Assembly (NCBI GenBank): GCA_018241405.1
Contig: JAFEDY010000012.1
Location: 87,326 to 151,325, forward strand
DNA length: 64,000 nt
Reading direction: 5' to 3'
Source of the DNA: Pseudomonadota bacterium
Lineage (GTDB): Bacteria; Pseudomonadota; Gammaproteobacteria; Burkholderiales; Burkholderiaceae_C
Positions 41,208 to 49,059 of this stretch are shown here, piece by piece. Position 1 is the stretch's first letter. Each line of letters begins with the position of its first letter. The position numbers and the translations under genes were made by a program. Under the pieces are notes generated by a model that was given only the letters and a program-made list of their open reading frames with translations, did not search any database and was not told where the DNA came from.

Positions 41208-42793
41208 CGCGCTTCGGTGAAATCCAGCAGGGCCTGGACGACCGGCGCGCTGTCGCCACACCACCAGAAATGATCGACGCCATCGAGCGCGTGCAGGCGT
41301 GCGCCCGGGATGGTGCGCGCCAGATGCTCGCCCGCGCCGAAGCGGACCGCCCGGTCGCCGCGGCGGTGCATCACCAGCGTCGGCGCGCCGATGCGAGGCA
41401 GCTCGGCCCGGATGTCGGCGTCGCGCAGCCCGGCCAGAATGGCCTTCAGCCCGCCGGGCGAAGCGGCATGGCGCACCAGGCGCGCCCACCAGGCGCGCAG
41501 CGCGGGGTCGTGCTGCGCGCTCGGCGCAAAGGTCTCGATGCCCGCCGGCCCGCCCCATGCCGCCACCAGGCGCTGCAGCCACACGTCGTAGGCCTGCGCC
41601 GGCATGGCCCAAGGGTAGTCGGGCGCGGCCGAACCCCGCGCGAGCGCGCCGAACAGGCACAGGCCCTGCACGCGCGCGGGTTGGTCGATGGCCAGGCGCA
41701 TGGCGCCCAGGCCGCCCTCCGACGCGCCGAAGATCCAGGCCTTGTGCACGCCGGCGTGGTCCAGGATCGCCGCCATGTCGGCCGCCATCGCCCCCGGCGT
41801 GCCCGTGGCGCTCAGGCGCTCGGACAGGCCGACGCCGCGCCGGTCGAACACGATGACCTGAAAGCGCGCGGCCAGGGCCTCCAGAAAGCCGCGAAAGCGC
41901 GGCAGCTCCAGTGCGATCTCGATGTGGCACACGAAGCCCGGCGCCAGCACCAGGGTCCGGTCGCCGGCGCCGATCACGGTGTAGGCCACGGCGCCGCGCT
42001 CGCCCTCGGCGTAGCGGATGGCGGGGCGCGGGGCCGCGGCGTCCAGTTGGCGGCGCAGCTCGCCCGTCAAACGCAGGTAGGCCGCTTCGGTGCCCGGGCC
42101 GGGCTTGATGCCAAACTCCGCGCGCAGCAGCTCGGCGCAGCGCAGGTAGGCCGCATCGACGCCGGCGCTGTGCCCCTGCTGCGCATGAAGCTGCATCAGC
42201 AGCACATGGCTCGGCTCGCGAAACGGGTCCAGCGCGATCAGCGCCTCGGCAAGCTCCAGCGCGGCCTCGAAGCGCGCGCGCCGGGCCAGCTCGGGGATCA
42301 GGCGCTCCAGCAGCCGCGACAGCAGGTGTTCGTGCTCGATCGAGCGCGCCTTCAGCCAGTCGTCGAAAACGTCGGAGCCGAACGCGATGCCCTGCAGCAG
42401 CGGCGGGCGCGCCCGCTCGATCCAGGCCAGGGCAGCGGTCAACGCGGCGTCATCGAGCGTGGGCGCCGCAACCGCGCCGCGCGCAAAGGCGGCGAACGCG
42501 AGGGCGTCGGTGCTCAGGCCCGGCTCGGCCAGCGCCAGGGCGTCGCCATCGCTGCGCAAGACCTCGCCGCCCAGCGCCTCGTCGATCGCATACCGCAGCC
42601 GGCGCAGGCGCGTGCGCGCCACGGCCTCATCGGCATCGGGCCACAAGAGGGCCGCGAGCTGCGTGCGCGGCACCGGCCCGCGGTTGAACGCAAGGTAAGC
42701 CAGCAAGGCAAAGGCGCGCTGCAGCGCAAGCTGGGTTGGACGCCTCCGCACCGACACGCGCGGCACGCCGATCAGGCACAGGTCTACCGACAC
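41204..42793 (-). CDS. SARP/BTAD-type transcriptional activator fused to an alpha/beta hydrolase
   Basis: 529 residues from a GTG at 42793. Residues 1-95 look like a winged-helix DNA-binding domain (VDLCLIGVPRVSV, then LAYLAFNRGPVPRTQLAALLWPD). Residues about 100-250 are a helical BTAD domain (SRLLERLIPELARRARFEAALELAEAL). Residues about 258-529 are an alpha/beta hydrolase with a full triad: Ser358 in FGASEGG, Asp480 in HRRGD and His508 in VDHFWW. The hydrolase may act as a ligand receptor or an enzyme. The start is uncertain: no ribosome site is visible, and an open frame runs on to 43132 but overlaps the divergent gene and looks non-coding. It is coupled to an AraC gene. Confidence 0.8.
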   Translation of the reverse strand: MSVDLCLIGVPRVSVRRRPTQLALQRAFALLAYLAFNRGPVPRTQLAALLWPDADEAVARTRLRRLRYAIDEALGGEVLRSDGDALALAEPGLSTDALAFAAFARGAVAAPTLDDAALTAALAWIERARPPLLQGIAFGSDVFDDWLKARSIEHEHLLSRLLERLIPELARRARFEAALELAEALIALDPFREPSHVLLMQLHAQQGHSAGVDAAYLRCAELLRAEFGIKPGPGTEAAYLRLTGELRRQLDAAAPRPAIRYAEGERGAVAYTVIGAGDRTLVLAPGFVCHIEIALELPRFRGFLEALAARFQVIVFDRRGVGLSERLSATGTPGAMAADMAAILDHAGVHKAWIFGASEGGLGAMRLAIDQPARVQGLCLFGALARGSAAPDYPWAMPAQAYDVWLQRLVAAWGGPAGIETFAPSAQHDPALRAWWARLVRHAASPGGLKAILAGLRDADIRAELPRIGAPTLVMHRRGDRAVRFGAGEHLARTIPGARLHALDGVDHFWWCGDSAPVVQALLDFTEAR

Positions 42794-43082
42794 CGGCGCG
42801 ACGCGGAACGGGACATCAGGCTTGCAGTCGGGCACGGGCTTGCGCGAAGGGACGTTGAAAGGACGGTGCCCTCTTATTGTGCGCTTGCCCGGTGGCACGG
42901 GCGCCCCGCAGCCAGGCTGGCAAACACGCAGGAGAACCCCTATGCCCCCACCGCGACGCCGGCGCGCACCGGCACGAGAAGTCGATTGCGGACTCTGGGT
43001 CAAAGACCGCCGACTCCTGGCCGGGCGCGCCGTGGCCGGCGCGGCGACCATGCCCTCACCGCAACCACCAGGAGAGTTTCTG

Positions 43083-43520
43083 ATGCAGCCGTCCTTCGAC
43101 ACCATGCTCTTCACACCGCACGCTGCCAGCACCGAAGCGGTCGTGCGCCATCACCTGCAGGCCTTCATCGACCAGCAGGGGCTGGCCGTGATCCTGAGCG
43201 ACTACGCCGACGATGCCTGCTTCCTCAGCGAAGAGTACGGCTACCAGGGCAAGGCCGCCATCCAGGGCTTCTTCGAAGGCTTCCTGGGGGCGCTGCCTCC
43301 GCAGGCCATCGCGCAATTCAACTGCCGCACGCTGCGCGTGCATGGCGAGGTGGCGCTGATCGTCTGGAGCGCAGGCCCCGCGCTGCCCCTGGGCACCGAC
43401 ACCTTCGTCGTGCGCCAGGGCCGCATCGTCGCGCAGACGTTCGCCATGTACGCGGCCCGCGCGGCGCGCGGCCATGACCCCATCGACAACCCTGAAGGAG
43501 ACCCATCATGCGTGGACTGA
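43083..43520 (+). CDS. NTF2/SnoaL-like protein
   Basis: 145 residues. The layout (TEAVVRHHLQAFIDQQGLAVILSDYADDACFLSEEYGYQGKAAIQGFFEGFL, then LRVHGEVALIVWSAG and GTDTFVVRQGRIV) fits the NTF2-like alpha+beta cone that hosts small-molecule binding or isomerase chemistry. ATG at 43083 has a GGAGAG box. The last 13 nt overlap the following methyltransferase gene. It is divergent from the SARP-hydrolase gene across a 289-nt gap, so that regulator may control it. Confidence 0.8.
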   Translation: MQPSFDTMLFTPHAASTEAVVRHHLQAFIDQQGLAVILSDYADDACFLSEEYGYQGKAAIQGFFEGFLGALPPQAIAQFNCRTLRVHGEVALIVWSAGPALPLGTDTFVVRQGRIVAQTFAMYAARAARGHDPIDNPEGDPSCVD

Positions 43521-44287
43521 TTTCGTTTCTCTATGGCGTGGCCGCCTACGCGGCCGGCTTCGCCGCCCTGCTGTATTTCATCGGGTTCAGCGCCAACCTG
43601 ATCGTGCCGCGGTCGGTCGATATCGGCCCCGCGGCGTCCTGGCCCGTGGCACTCGGCGTCGACCTGCTGCTGATCGCGCTGTTCGGCGTGCAGCACAGCG
43701 TGATGGCACGCCGCGGCTTCAAGCGCTGGTGGAGCCGCATGGTGCCCGAGGCGGTGGAACGCAGCACCTACGTCGTGGCCACGTCGATCGTGCTCGCGCT
43801 GCTGTTCTTCTTCTGGCGGCCGATCCCGGCGCCGCTGCTCTGGAAGGTTGATGGCGGCGCCGGCGCGGCGCTGCTGTGGGGACTGTTCGGCCTGGGCTGC
43901 GTGCTGGTGCTGCTCAGCAGCTTCCTGATCAACCACTTCGAGCTGTTCGGCCTGCAGCAGGTCTACGCGCGCCTGACGCAGCGCCCCATGCCGGCCGCCG
44001 AATTCAGGACGCCGCTGCTGTACCGCCATGTCAGGCACCCGCTCTACTTCGGGCTGCTGCTGAGCCTGTGGGCGGTGCCCGTCATGAGCGCCGGCCGCGC
44101 CCTGTTCGCGCTGGGGCTGAGCGCCTACATCCTGATCGGCATCGGGTTCGAGGAACGCGATCTGGTGCGCCAGTTTGGCGAGCGCTACCGCAGCTACCAG
44201 CAGCGCGTCGGCATGCTGATCCCGCGCATGGCGCCCTCGGAGTCCGCCCCCAGCGAAAAGCCGTCAGCGAAGACGCACACCCGGTAG
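43508..44287 (+). CDS. MddA-like methanethiol S-methyltransferase (NnrU/PEMT-type membrane protein)
   Basis: 259 residues with five to six membrane helices. The family SAM site is seen in LYRHVRHPLYFGLLLSLWAVP, followed by AYILIGIGFEERDLVRQFGERYRSY. The N-terminus (FLYGVAAYAAGFAALLYFIGF) and FGVQHSVMARRGFKRWW match MddA, which methylates methanethiol to dimethyl sulfide in the inner membrane. Other members of the superfamily act on isoprenylcysteine, so the substrate should be treated as probable. It overlaps the NTF2-like gene by 13 nt and is convergent with recG. Confidence 0.8.
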   Translation: MRGLISFLYGVAAYAAGFAALLYFIGFSANLIVPRSVDIGPAASWPVALGVDLLLIALFGVQHSVMARRGFKRWWSRMVPEAVERSTYVVATSIVLALLFFFWRPIPAPLLWKVDGGAGAALLWGLFGLGCVLVLLSSFLINHFELFGLQQVYARLTQRPMPAAEFRTPLLYRHVRHPLYFGLLLSLWAVPVMSAGRALFALGLSAYILIGIGFEERDLVRQFGERYRSYQQRVGMLIPRMAPSESAPSEKPSAKTHTR

Positions 44288-44342
44288 GCGTCTGTCCCGC
44301 AGGGTAGTCGCGCACGGCCCCATTGCAGCAGCCATGAACGCA

Positions 44343-46472
44343 TCAGGCCCGGGAGTAGGTGGCGTGCCCGCCCAGCCAGCGCGCCACATGGCGCTCGGCC
44401 AGCTGCGGGTGCTGGTCCAGCATCACCGGGGCCAATGCGCGCGCCCATTCCAGCAGCAGGGTATCGGTGGCCAGGTCGGCAAAGCGCAGCAGCGCGTCGC
44501 CCGACTGGCGCGCGCCCAAAAATTCGCCGGGGCCGCGGATCTCCAGGTCACGCCGCGCGATCTCGAAACCGTCGCTGGTTTCGGCCATGGCCTTGAGGCG
44601 GCCCTGCGCGGTCTCGCCCAGGCGGCCCGCGTCGCCTGTGGAGTACAGCAGCACGCAGGCCGAGGCCGCTGCGCCCCGCCCCACGCGCCCGCGCAGTTGG
44701 TGCAGCTGCGACAGGCCGAAGCGTTCGGCATGCTCGATGACCATCAGCGAGGCGTTGGGCACGTCCACGCCGACCTCGATGACGGTGGTGGAAACGAGCA
44801 CGCCCATGCGGCCGCTCTTGAACTCTTCCATCACCGCCTTCTTCTCGGCCGCGGGCATGCGCGAGTGCAGCAGGCCCACCGTCACGCCGGGCAGGGCCTC
44901 GGCCAGCTCCACATGCGTGGCCGTGGCGTTGGACAGATCCAGTGCCTCGCTCTCCTCGATCAAGGGGCAGACCCAGTACACCTGCCGCCCTGCGGCCACC
45001 TGCGCGCCAATGCGCGCTACCACCTCGTGCTTGCGGCTGTCGGCAATCAGCTTGGTGACGATGGGCGTGCGCCCCGGCGGCAGCTCGTCGATGGTGGAAA
45101 CGTCGAGGTCGGCGTAGTAGCTCATGGCCAGCGTGCGCGGTATCGGGGTGGCGCTCATCATCAGCATATGGGGCTCAAGCCCTGTCGCCGCCAGCTTCTG
45201 CCGCAACGCCAGGCGCTGGGCCACGCCGAAGCGGTGCTGTTCGTCGATGACGGCCAGCGCGAGGTTTTTGAAACGCACCTGCTCCTGGATCACGGCGTGC
45301 GTGCCCACGACCAGGGCCGCCTGGCCGCTGGCGATGCATTCCAGCATGGCGGCGCGCTCCTTCTTCTTCTGTCCGCCGACCAGCCAGGCCACCTGCTGGC
45401 CGCGCGCGGCCAAGAGCGGCGCCAGCCAGCCCACGAGCTTGGCGAAATGCTGCTCGGCCAGGATCTCGGTGGGCGCCATCAGCGCGCACTGCCAGCCCGC
45501 ATCCATGCAGACGGTGGCAGCCAGCGCGGCGACCACGGTCTTGCCCGAGCCCACGTCGCCCTGCAGCAGGCGGTGCATGGGCAGGGTGCGTGCAAGGTCA
45601 TGCGCGATCTCTTCGCTCACGCGGCGCTGGGCGGCGGTGAGCTCAAAGGGCAGCAGGGCCAGCAGCTGCTCGTGCAGCGCCAGTGCACCGGGTGCGGGCC
45701 GCGGGCGCAGCGCGGGCGCGCGCAGCCGGGCACGCTCGCGCTTGGCAGTCAGCTGCGACAGCTGCTGCGCCAGCAGCTCCTCGGCCTTCAGGCGCTGCCA
45801 GGCGGGGTGGCTGTGGTCCTGCAGCGTGGCCAGTGCCACGTCGGGTGTGGGGTGATGCAAAAATAATAGCGCTTCGCGCAGATTGAATAAGCGCTGGATG
45901 CCATTTTTACTATCAAACCTGGCAATAGGTGGTTCCTGCCCCGGCGGCAGGGTCTCGGGCAACTCCACGCGTGTGAGCGCCGTGCCCACGGCGCGGCGCA
46001 GATAGGCCTGGGGCAGCTGGGCCACGGTGGGGTAGACGGGGGTGAGGGCCGCGGGCAGCTCCCCTTCGGCCTTGCGAAAGGCCGGGTGCAGCATCTGCCG
46101 GCCCCAGAAACTGCCACGCACCTCGCCGCGTACGCGCAGGCGCGCCCCCACGGCCAGGGTCTTCTGGTGCGAGGGGTAGAAGCTGAAGAAACGCAACTCG
46201 CAGCTGCCCGTGCCGTCCTCCACGGTCACCACCAGCTGGCGGCGCGGGCGCAGCTGCACCGCGCTGGCGGTGACCGTGGCCTCGATCTGCACGGTGTCGC
46301 CCTCGCGGGCGCTGCGGATCGGCGTGATGCGCGTCTCGTCCTCGTAGCGCAGCGGCAGGTGCAGGGCCAGGTCGATGTCGCGCGTCAGGCCCAGCTTGAC
46401 CAGGGCCTGCTGCGCGGGGCTGGGGCGTGCTGCGCCGTTTGTTGCGGAAGAAGAACACTTGGTTACGTTCAC
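44343..46472 (-). CDS. recG: ATP-dependent DNA helicase RecG
   Basis: 709 residues. The OB-fold wedge domain is near residues 50-130, Walker A GDVGSGKT at 305-312, DEQH at 410-413 and MMSATPIPRTLAMSYYADLD after it; the second helicase lobe ends in LRGRVGRG and RGPGEFLGARQSG. RecG remodels stalled forks and branched DNA. Residues about 186-205, near LREALLFLHH, are coded by an AT-rich patch matching an interspersed repeat. It lies between the MddA-like gene and the HD-GYP gene; in related genomes I recall oxyR closer by. Confidence 0.97.
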   Translation of the reverse strand: MNVTKCSSSATNGAARPSPAQQALVKLGLTRDIDLALHLPLRYEDETRITPIRSAREGDTVQIEATVTASAVQLRPRRQLVVTVEDGTGSCELRFFSFYPSHQKTLAVGARLRVRGEVRGSFWGRQMLHPAFRKAEGELPAALTPVYPTVAQLPQAYLRRAVGTALTRVELPETLPPGQEPPIARFDSKNGIQRLFNLREALLFLHHPTPDVALATLQDHSHPAWQRLKAEELLAQQLSQLTAKRERARLRAPALRPRPAPGALALHEQLLALLPFELTAAQRRVSEEIAHDLARTLPMHRLLQGDVGSGKTVVAALAATVCMDAGWQCALMAPTEILAEQHFAKLVGWLAPLLAARGQQVAWLVGGQKKKERAAMLECIASGQAALVVGTHAVIQEQVRFKNLALAVIDEQHRFGVAQRLALRQKLAATGLEPHMLMMSATPIPRTLAMSYYADLDVSTIDELPPGRTPIVTKLIADSRKHEVVARIGAQVAAGRQVYWVCPLIEESEALDLSNATATHVELAEALPGVTVGLLHSRMPAAEKKAVMEEFKSGRMGVLVSTTVIEVGVDVPNASLMVIEHAERFGLSQLHQLRGRVGRGAAASACVLLYSTGDAGRLGETAQGRLKAMAETSDGFEIARRDLEIRGPGEFLGARQSGDALLRFADLATDTLLLEWARALAPVMLDQHPQLAERHVARWLGGHATYSRA
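45859..45917. repeat. Interspersed palindromic repeat embedded in recG, copy B
   Basis: An AT-rich 59-nt patch in a gene that is otherwise strongly GC-rich. On the plus strand it carries two AGCGCT hexamers at 45868 and 45890, 22 nt apart, the same spacing as in copy A, then CCATTTTTACTATCAAA. It is read in frame on the minus strand as recG residues about 186-205. Confidence 0.6.
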
Positions 46473-46528
46473 GGCAAAAAGGCTAACATGACAAGCCCTT
46501 CATTTTTTCCTGTCACCGTTCAGCCCGC

Positions 46529-47785
46529 ATGCTCAAGCGTATCGACGTGCAACACCTGACCCTGGGGATGTACCTGCACGAATTCTGCGGCTCATGGATG
46601 GAGCACCCATTCTGGCGCGCGCGCTTTGTACTCGAAGACCCGCAGGATCTGGCGCGCATCCGTGAGACCACCATTCGCGAGGTCTGGATCGACACCTCCC
46701 GCGGGTTGGATGTGGCCAGCACCACAGCCTCGGTGTCGCGCGCCGACGTCGATGCCCAGGTGGACAGCAGTTTGCAGGAATTGCAGGCGCGCCCTCCCGA
46801 GCGCCCGCCGCCCCTGGAGCCCAAGCGCGGCCACGCACCGATGGCGCAGGAACTGCGCCGCGCCGCCGCGATATGCACCAACGCCAAGCGGGCCGTGATC
46901 TCCATGTTTGGCGAGGCACGCATGGGCCGCGCGATCGAGGCGGCCGGCATGCAAGGCCTGGTCAACGAGATTTCCGATTCGGTCACGCGCCACCCGCACG
47001 CCCTGCTCAGCCTGGCACGCGTCAAGAACGCCGATGAGTACACGTATATGCACTCGGTGGCCGTGTGTGCGCTCATGGTGGCGCTGGCACGGCAGATCGG
47101 CCTGGATGAGGACGGCTGCCGCATGGCGGGCCTGGCCGGCCTGCTGCACGACCTGGGCAAGGCCGCCATACCGCTGGAGATACTGAACAAGCCCGGCAAG
47201 CTCAGCGACGAGGAATTTGCCGTCGTGCGCAACCACCCCATCGCCGGCCACACCATGCTGCAGGGCAGCGGCCTGGCGCAGCCCGTGCTCGACGCCTGCC
47301 TGCACCACCACGAAAAAATCGATGGCACGGGCTACCCCCATCGACTCGCAGGCGACGGCATAGGCACGCTGGCGCGCATGGCCGCGCTGTGCGACGTGTA
47401 CGACGCGATTACCTCCGACCGGCCCTACAAGCCCGGCTGGAACCCGGCCGAGGCGCTGCGCCGCATGGCGGAGTGGGCACCCCACCATTTCGACGGGCGC
47501 CTGTTCCATGCCTTTGTGAAATGCGTGGGGATCTACCCCGTAGGTTCGCTGGTGCGGCTTGCTTCCGGCCGCCTGGGCGTGGTCACGCAGCAGGGCAACG
47601 GGCCGCTCACCATGCCGCATGTGAAGGTGTTTTTCTCCATCCGATCGAAAACGCGCTTCCCCCCGACGGAGCTGGACCTGTCAGCGCCGGGTTGCAAGGA
47701 CAAGATAGAGGCACGCGAAGATCCGGATGCATGGCAGTTCCAGGACCTGAACGAACTCTGGTCGGGCCTGCCGCATCGCCCCTGA
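46529..47785 (+). CDS. HD-GYP cyclic-di-GMP phosphodiesterase with DUF3391 N-domain
   Basis: 418 residues. The N-terminal part ([22 protein letters not shown]) is a DUF3391 domain. The HD-GYP core is complete: MHS with His175, HD at 207-208 ([11 protein letters not shown]), His236, the HHHE cluster at 259-262 and GTGYP at 266-270. Such enzymes hydrolyse cyclic-di-GMP. No membrane segment is visible. It is divergent from recG with only 56 nt between the starts and is followed 77 nt later by queA. Confidence 0.93.
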   Translation: MLKRIDVQHLTLGMYLHEFCGSWMEHPFWRARFVLEDPQDLARIRETTIREVWIDTSRGLDVASTTASVSRADVDAQVDSSLQELQARPPERPPPLEPKRGHAPMAQELRRAAAICTNAKRAVISMFGEARMGRAIEAAGMQGLVNEISDSVTRHPHALLSLARVKNADEYTYMHSVAVCALMVALARQIGLDEDGCRMAGLAGLLHDLGKAAIPLEILNKPGKLSDEEFAVVRNHPIAGHTMLQGSGLAQPVLDACLHHHEKIDGTGYPHRLAGDGIGTLARMAALCDVYDAITSDRPYKPGWNPAEALRRMAEWAPHHFDGRLFHAFVKCVGIYPVGSLVRLASGRLGVVTQQGNGPLTMPHVKVFFSIRSKTRFPPTELDLSAPGCKDKIEAREDPDAWQFQDLNELWSGLPHRP

Positions 47786-47862
47786 TAGGCACGCGGTGCG
47801 GCAGGATTTGGGACAATCGCCAGCTTTTTCTTGGCACGGGCCCGTCCGGCCCTCAAGCGTTC

Positions 47863-48954
47863 ATGCACCACTCCCCGCGCACCTTCACCCTCAGCGACTT
47901 CGACTTCGCGCTGCCCGAGCCGCTCATCGCCCAGCACCCCGCGCCCGAACGCAGCGCCTCGCGGCTGCTGGACGGGCGTGCCAGCCCACCCAGCGACCGC
48001 ATCTTCCGCGAGCTGCCCGGCCTGCTCACGCCCGGCGACCTGGTCGTGTTCAACGACACGCGCGTGGTCAAGGCGCGGCTGTTTGGCGAGAAGGCCAGCG
48101 GCGGCAAGCTGGAGCTGTTGATCGAGCGCGTGCTGACGGGCAACGAGGTCGTGGCCCACATGAAGGTCAGCAAGAAGCCCCTGCCCGGCGCCACCATCCA
48201 CATGGCCGGCGGCCTGGCCGCGGGCGGCTTCGATGCCCGGCTGATCGCCCGCTGGCCCGATGACAACGGCCCGCTGTTTCGCTTCCATCTGCAAGGCCCG
48301 GCCGGTGCGAGCGCCTGGGAGCTCATGGAGCGCCACGGCCACCTGCCGCTGCCGCCCTATATCGCGCGCCAGCAGAACGCGGCCCATGACCCCGACGCGG
48401 CCGGGGACGCCGAGCGCTACCAGACGGTGTTTGCGCGCGCGCCGGGCGCCGTGGCCGCGCCCACGGCGGCGCTGCATTTCGACGCCGCCGTGCTGGCCGA
48501 TCTGGCCGCGCGCGGTGTCGATACGGCCAGCGTCACGCTGCATGTGGGCGCCGGCACTTTCCAGCCGGTCAAGACCGAGAACCTGGCCGAACACCGCATG
48601 CACAGCGAGTGGTACGACATACCCCTGGAAACGCTGGCCAGGCTGGAGCGCTGCCGCCAGCGCGGGGGGCGCGTGGTGGCCGTGGGCACGACCACGGTGC
48701 GCACGCTCGAATCCTGGGCGCAGAGCGGCCGGGCCACGGGCGACACCAGCATCTTCATCACGCCGGGCTTCGGCTTTCAGGTGGCCGACCTGCTGGTGAC
48801 CAACTTCCACCTGCCCAAGAGCACGCTGATGATGCTGGTCAGCGCCTTCGCTGGCTACGAGCATGTGATGGCGCTGTACCGCCACGCCGTGGCCCAGCGC
48901 TACCGCTTCTTCAGCTATGGCGACGCCATGCTGCTGGAACGCCAGCACAGCTGA
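47863..48954 (+). CDS. queA: tRNA preQ1(34) S-adenosylmethionine ribosyltransferase-isomerase
   Basis: 363 residues starting [24 protein letters not shown]. It has the family blocks [27 protein letters not shown] in the form [24 protein letters not shown] and [21 protein letters not shown]. QueA makes epoxyqueuosine from preQ1 in tRNA. ATG at 47863 is the family start; the frame is open much further upstream but overlaps the HD-GYP gene. Confidence 0.97.
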   Translation: MHHSPRTFTLSDFDFALPEPLIAQHPAPERSASRLLDGRASPPSDRIFRELPGLLTPGDLVVFNDTRVVKARLFGEKASGGKLELLIERVLTGNEVVAHMKVSKKPLPGATIHMAGGLAAGGFDARLIARWPDDNGPLFRFHLQGPAGASAWELMERHGHLPLPPYIARQQNAAHDPDAAGDAERYQTVFARAPGAVAAPTAALHFDAAVLADLAARGVDTASVTLHVGAGTFQPVKTENLAEHRMHSEWYDIPLETLARLERCRQRGGRVVAVGTTTVRTLESWAQSGRATGDTSIFITPGFGFQVADLLVTNFHLPKSTLMMLVSAFAGYEHVMALYRHAVAQRYRFFSYGDAMLLERQHS

Positions 48955-48956
48955 AA

Positions 48957-49020
48957 CGATAGCGGCCAGCGCCCACCCGGCAAGGGCTGACGGCCTGTTA
49001 CACCTGAAAAGGGCGGCGGC
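48957..49020. repeat. Interspersed repeat, copy E, between queA and the patatin gene
   Basis: It begins ATAGCGGCCAGCGC (48959) and has CACCTGAAAAGGGCGG near the right end; both words recur in copy C after glpK. The sequence fills the gap between queA and the patatin gene. Confidence 0.45.
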
Positions 49021-49059
49021 CAATTGACGCCATCGGGACACGGGCCTACCGTGCGGGTC

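Noticed and set aside
42794..43132. Longer N-terminus for the SARP-hydrolase gene (start at 43132)
   Set aside because: The extension overlaps the start of the divergent NTF2-like gene and encodes Arg/Ser-rich sequence unlike a protein domain; the conserved SARP start lies near 42793.
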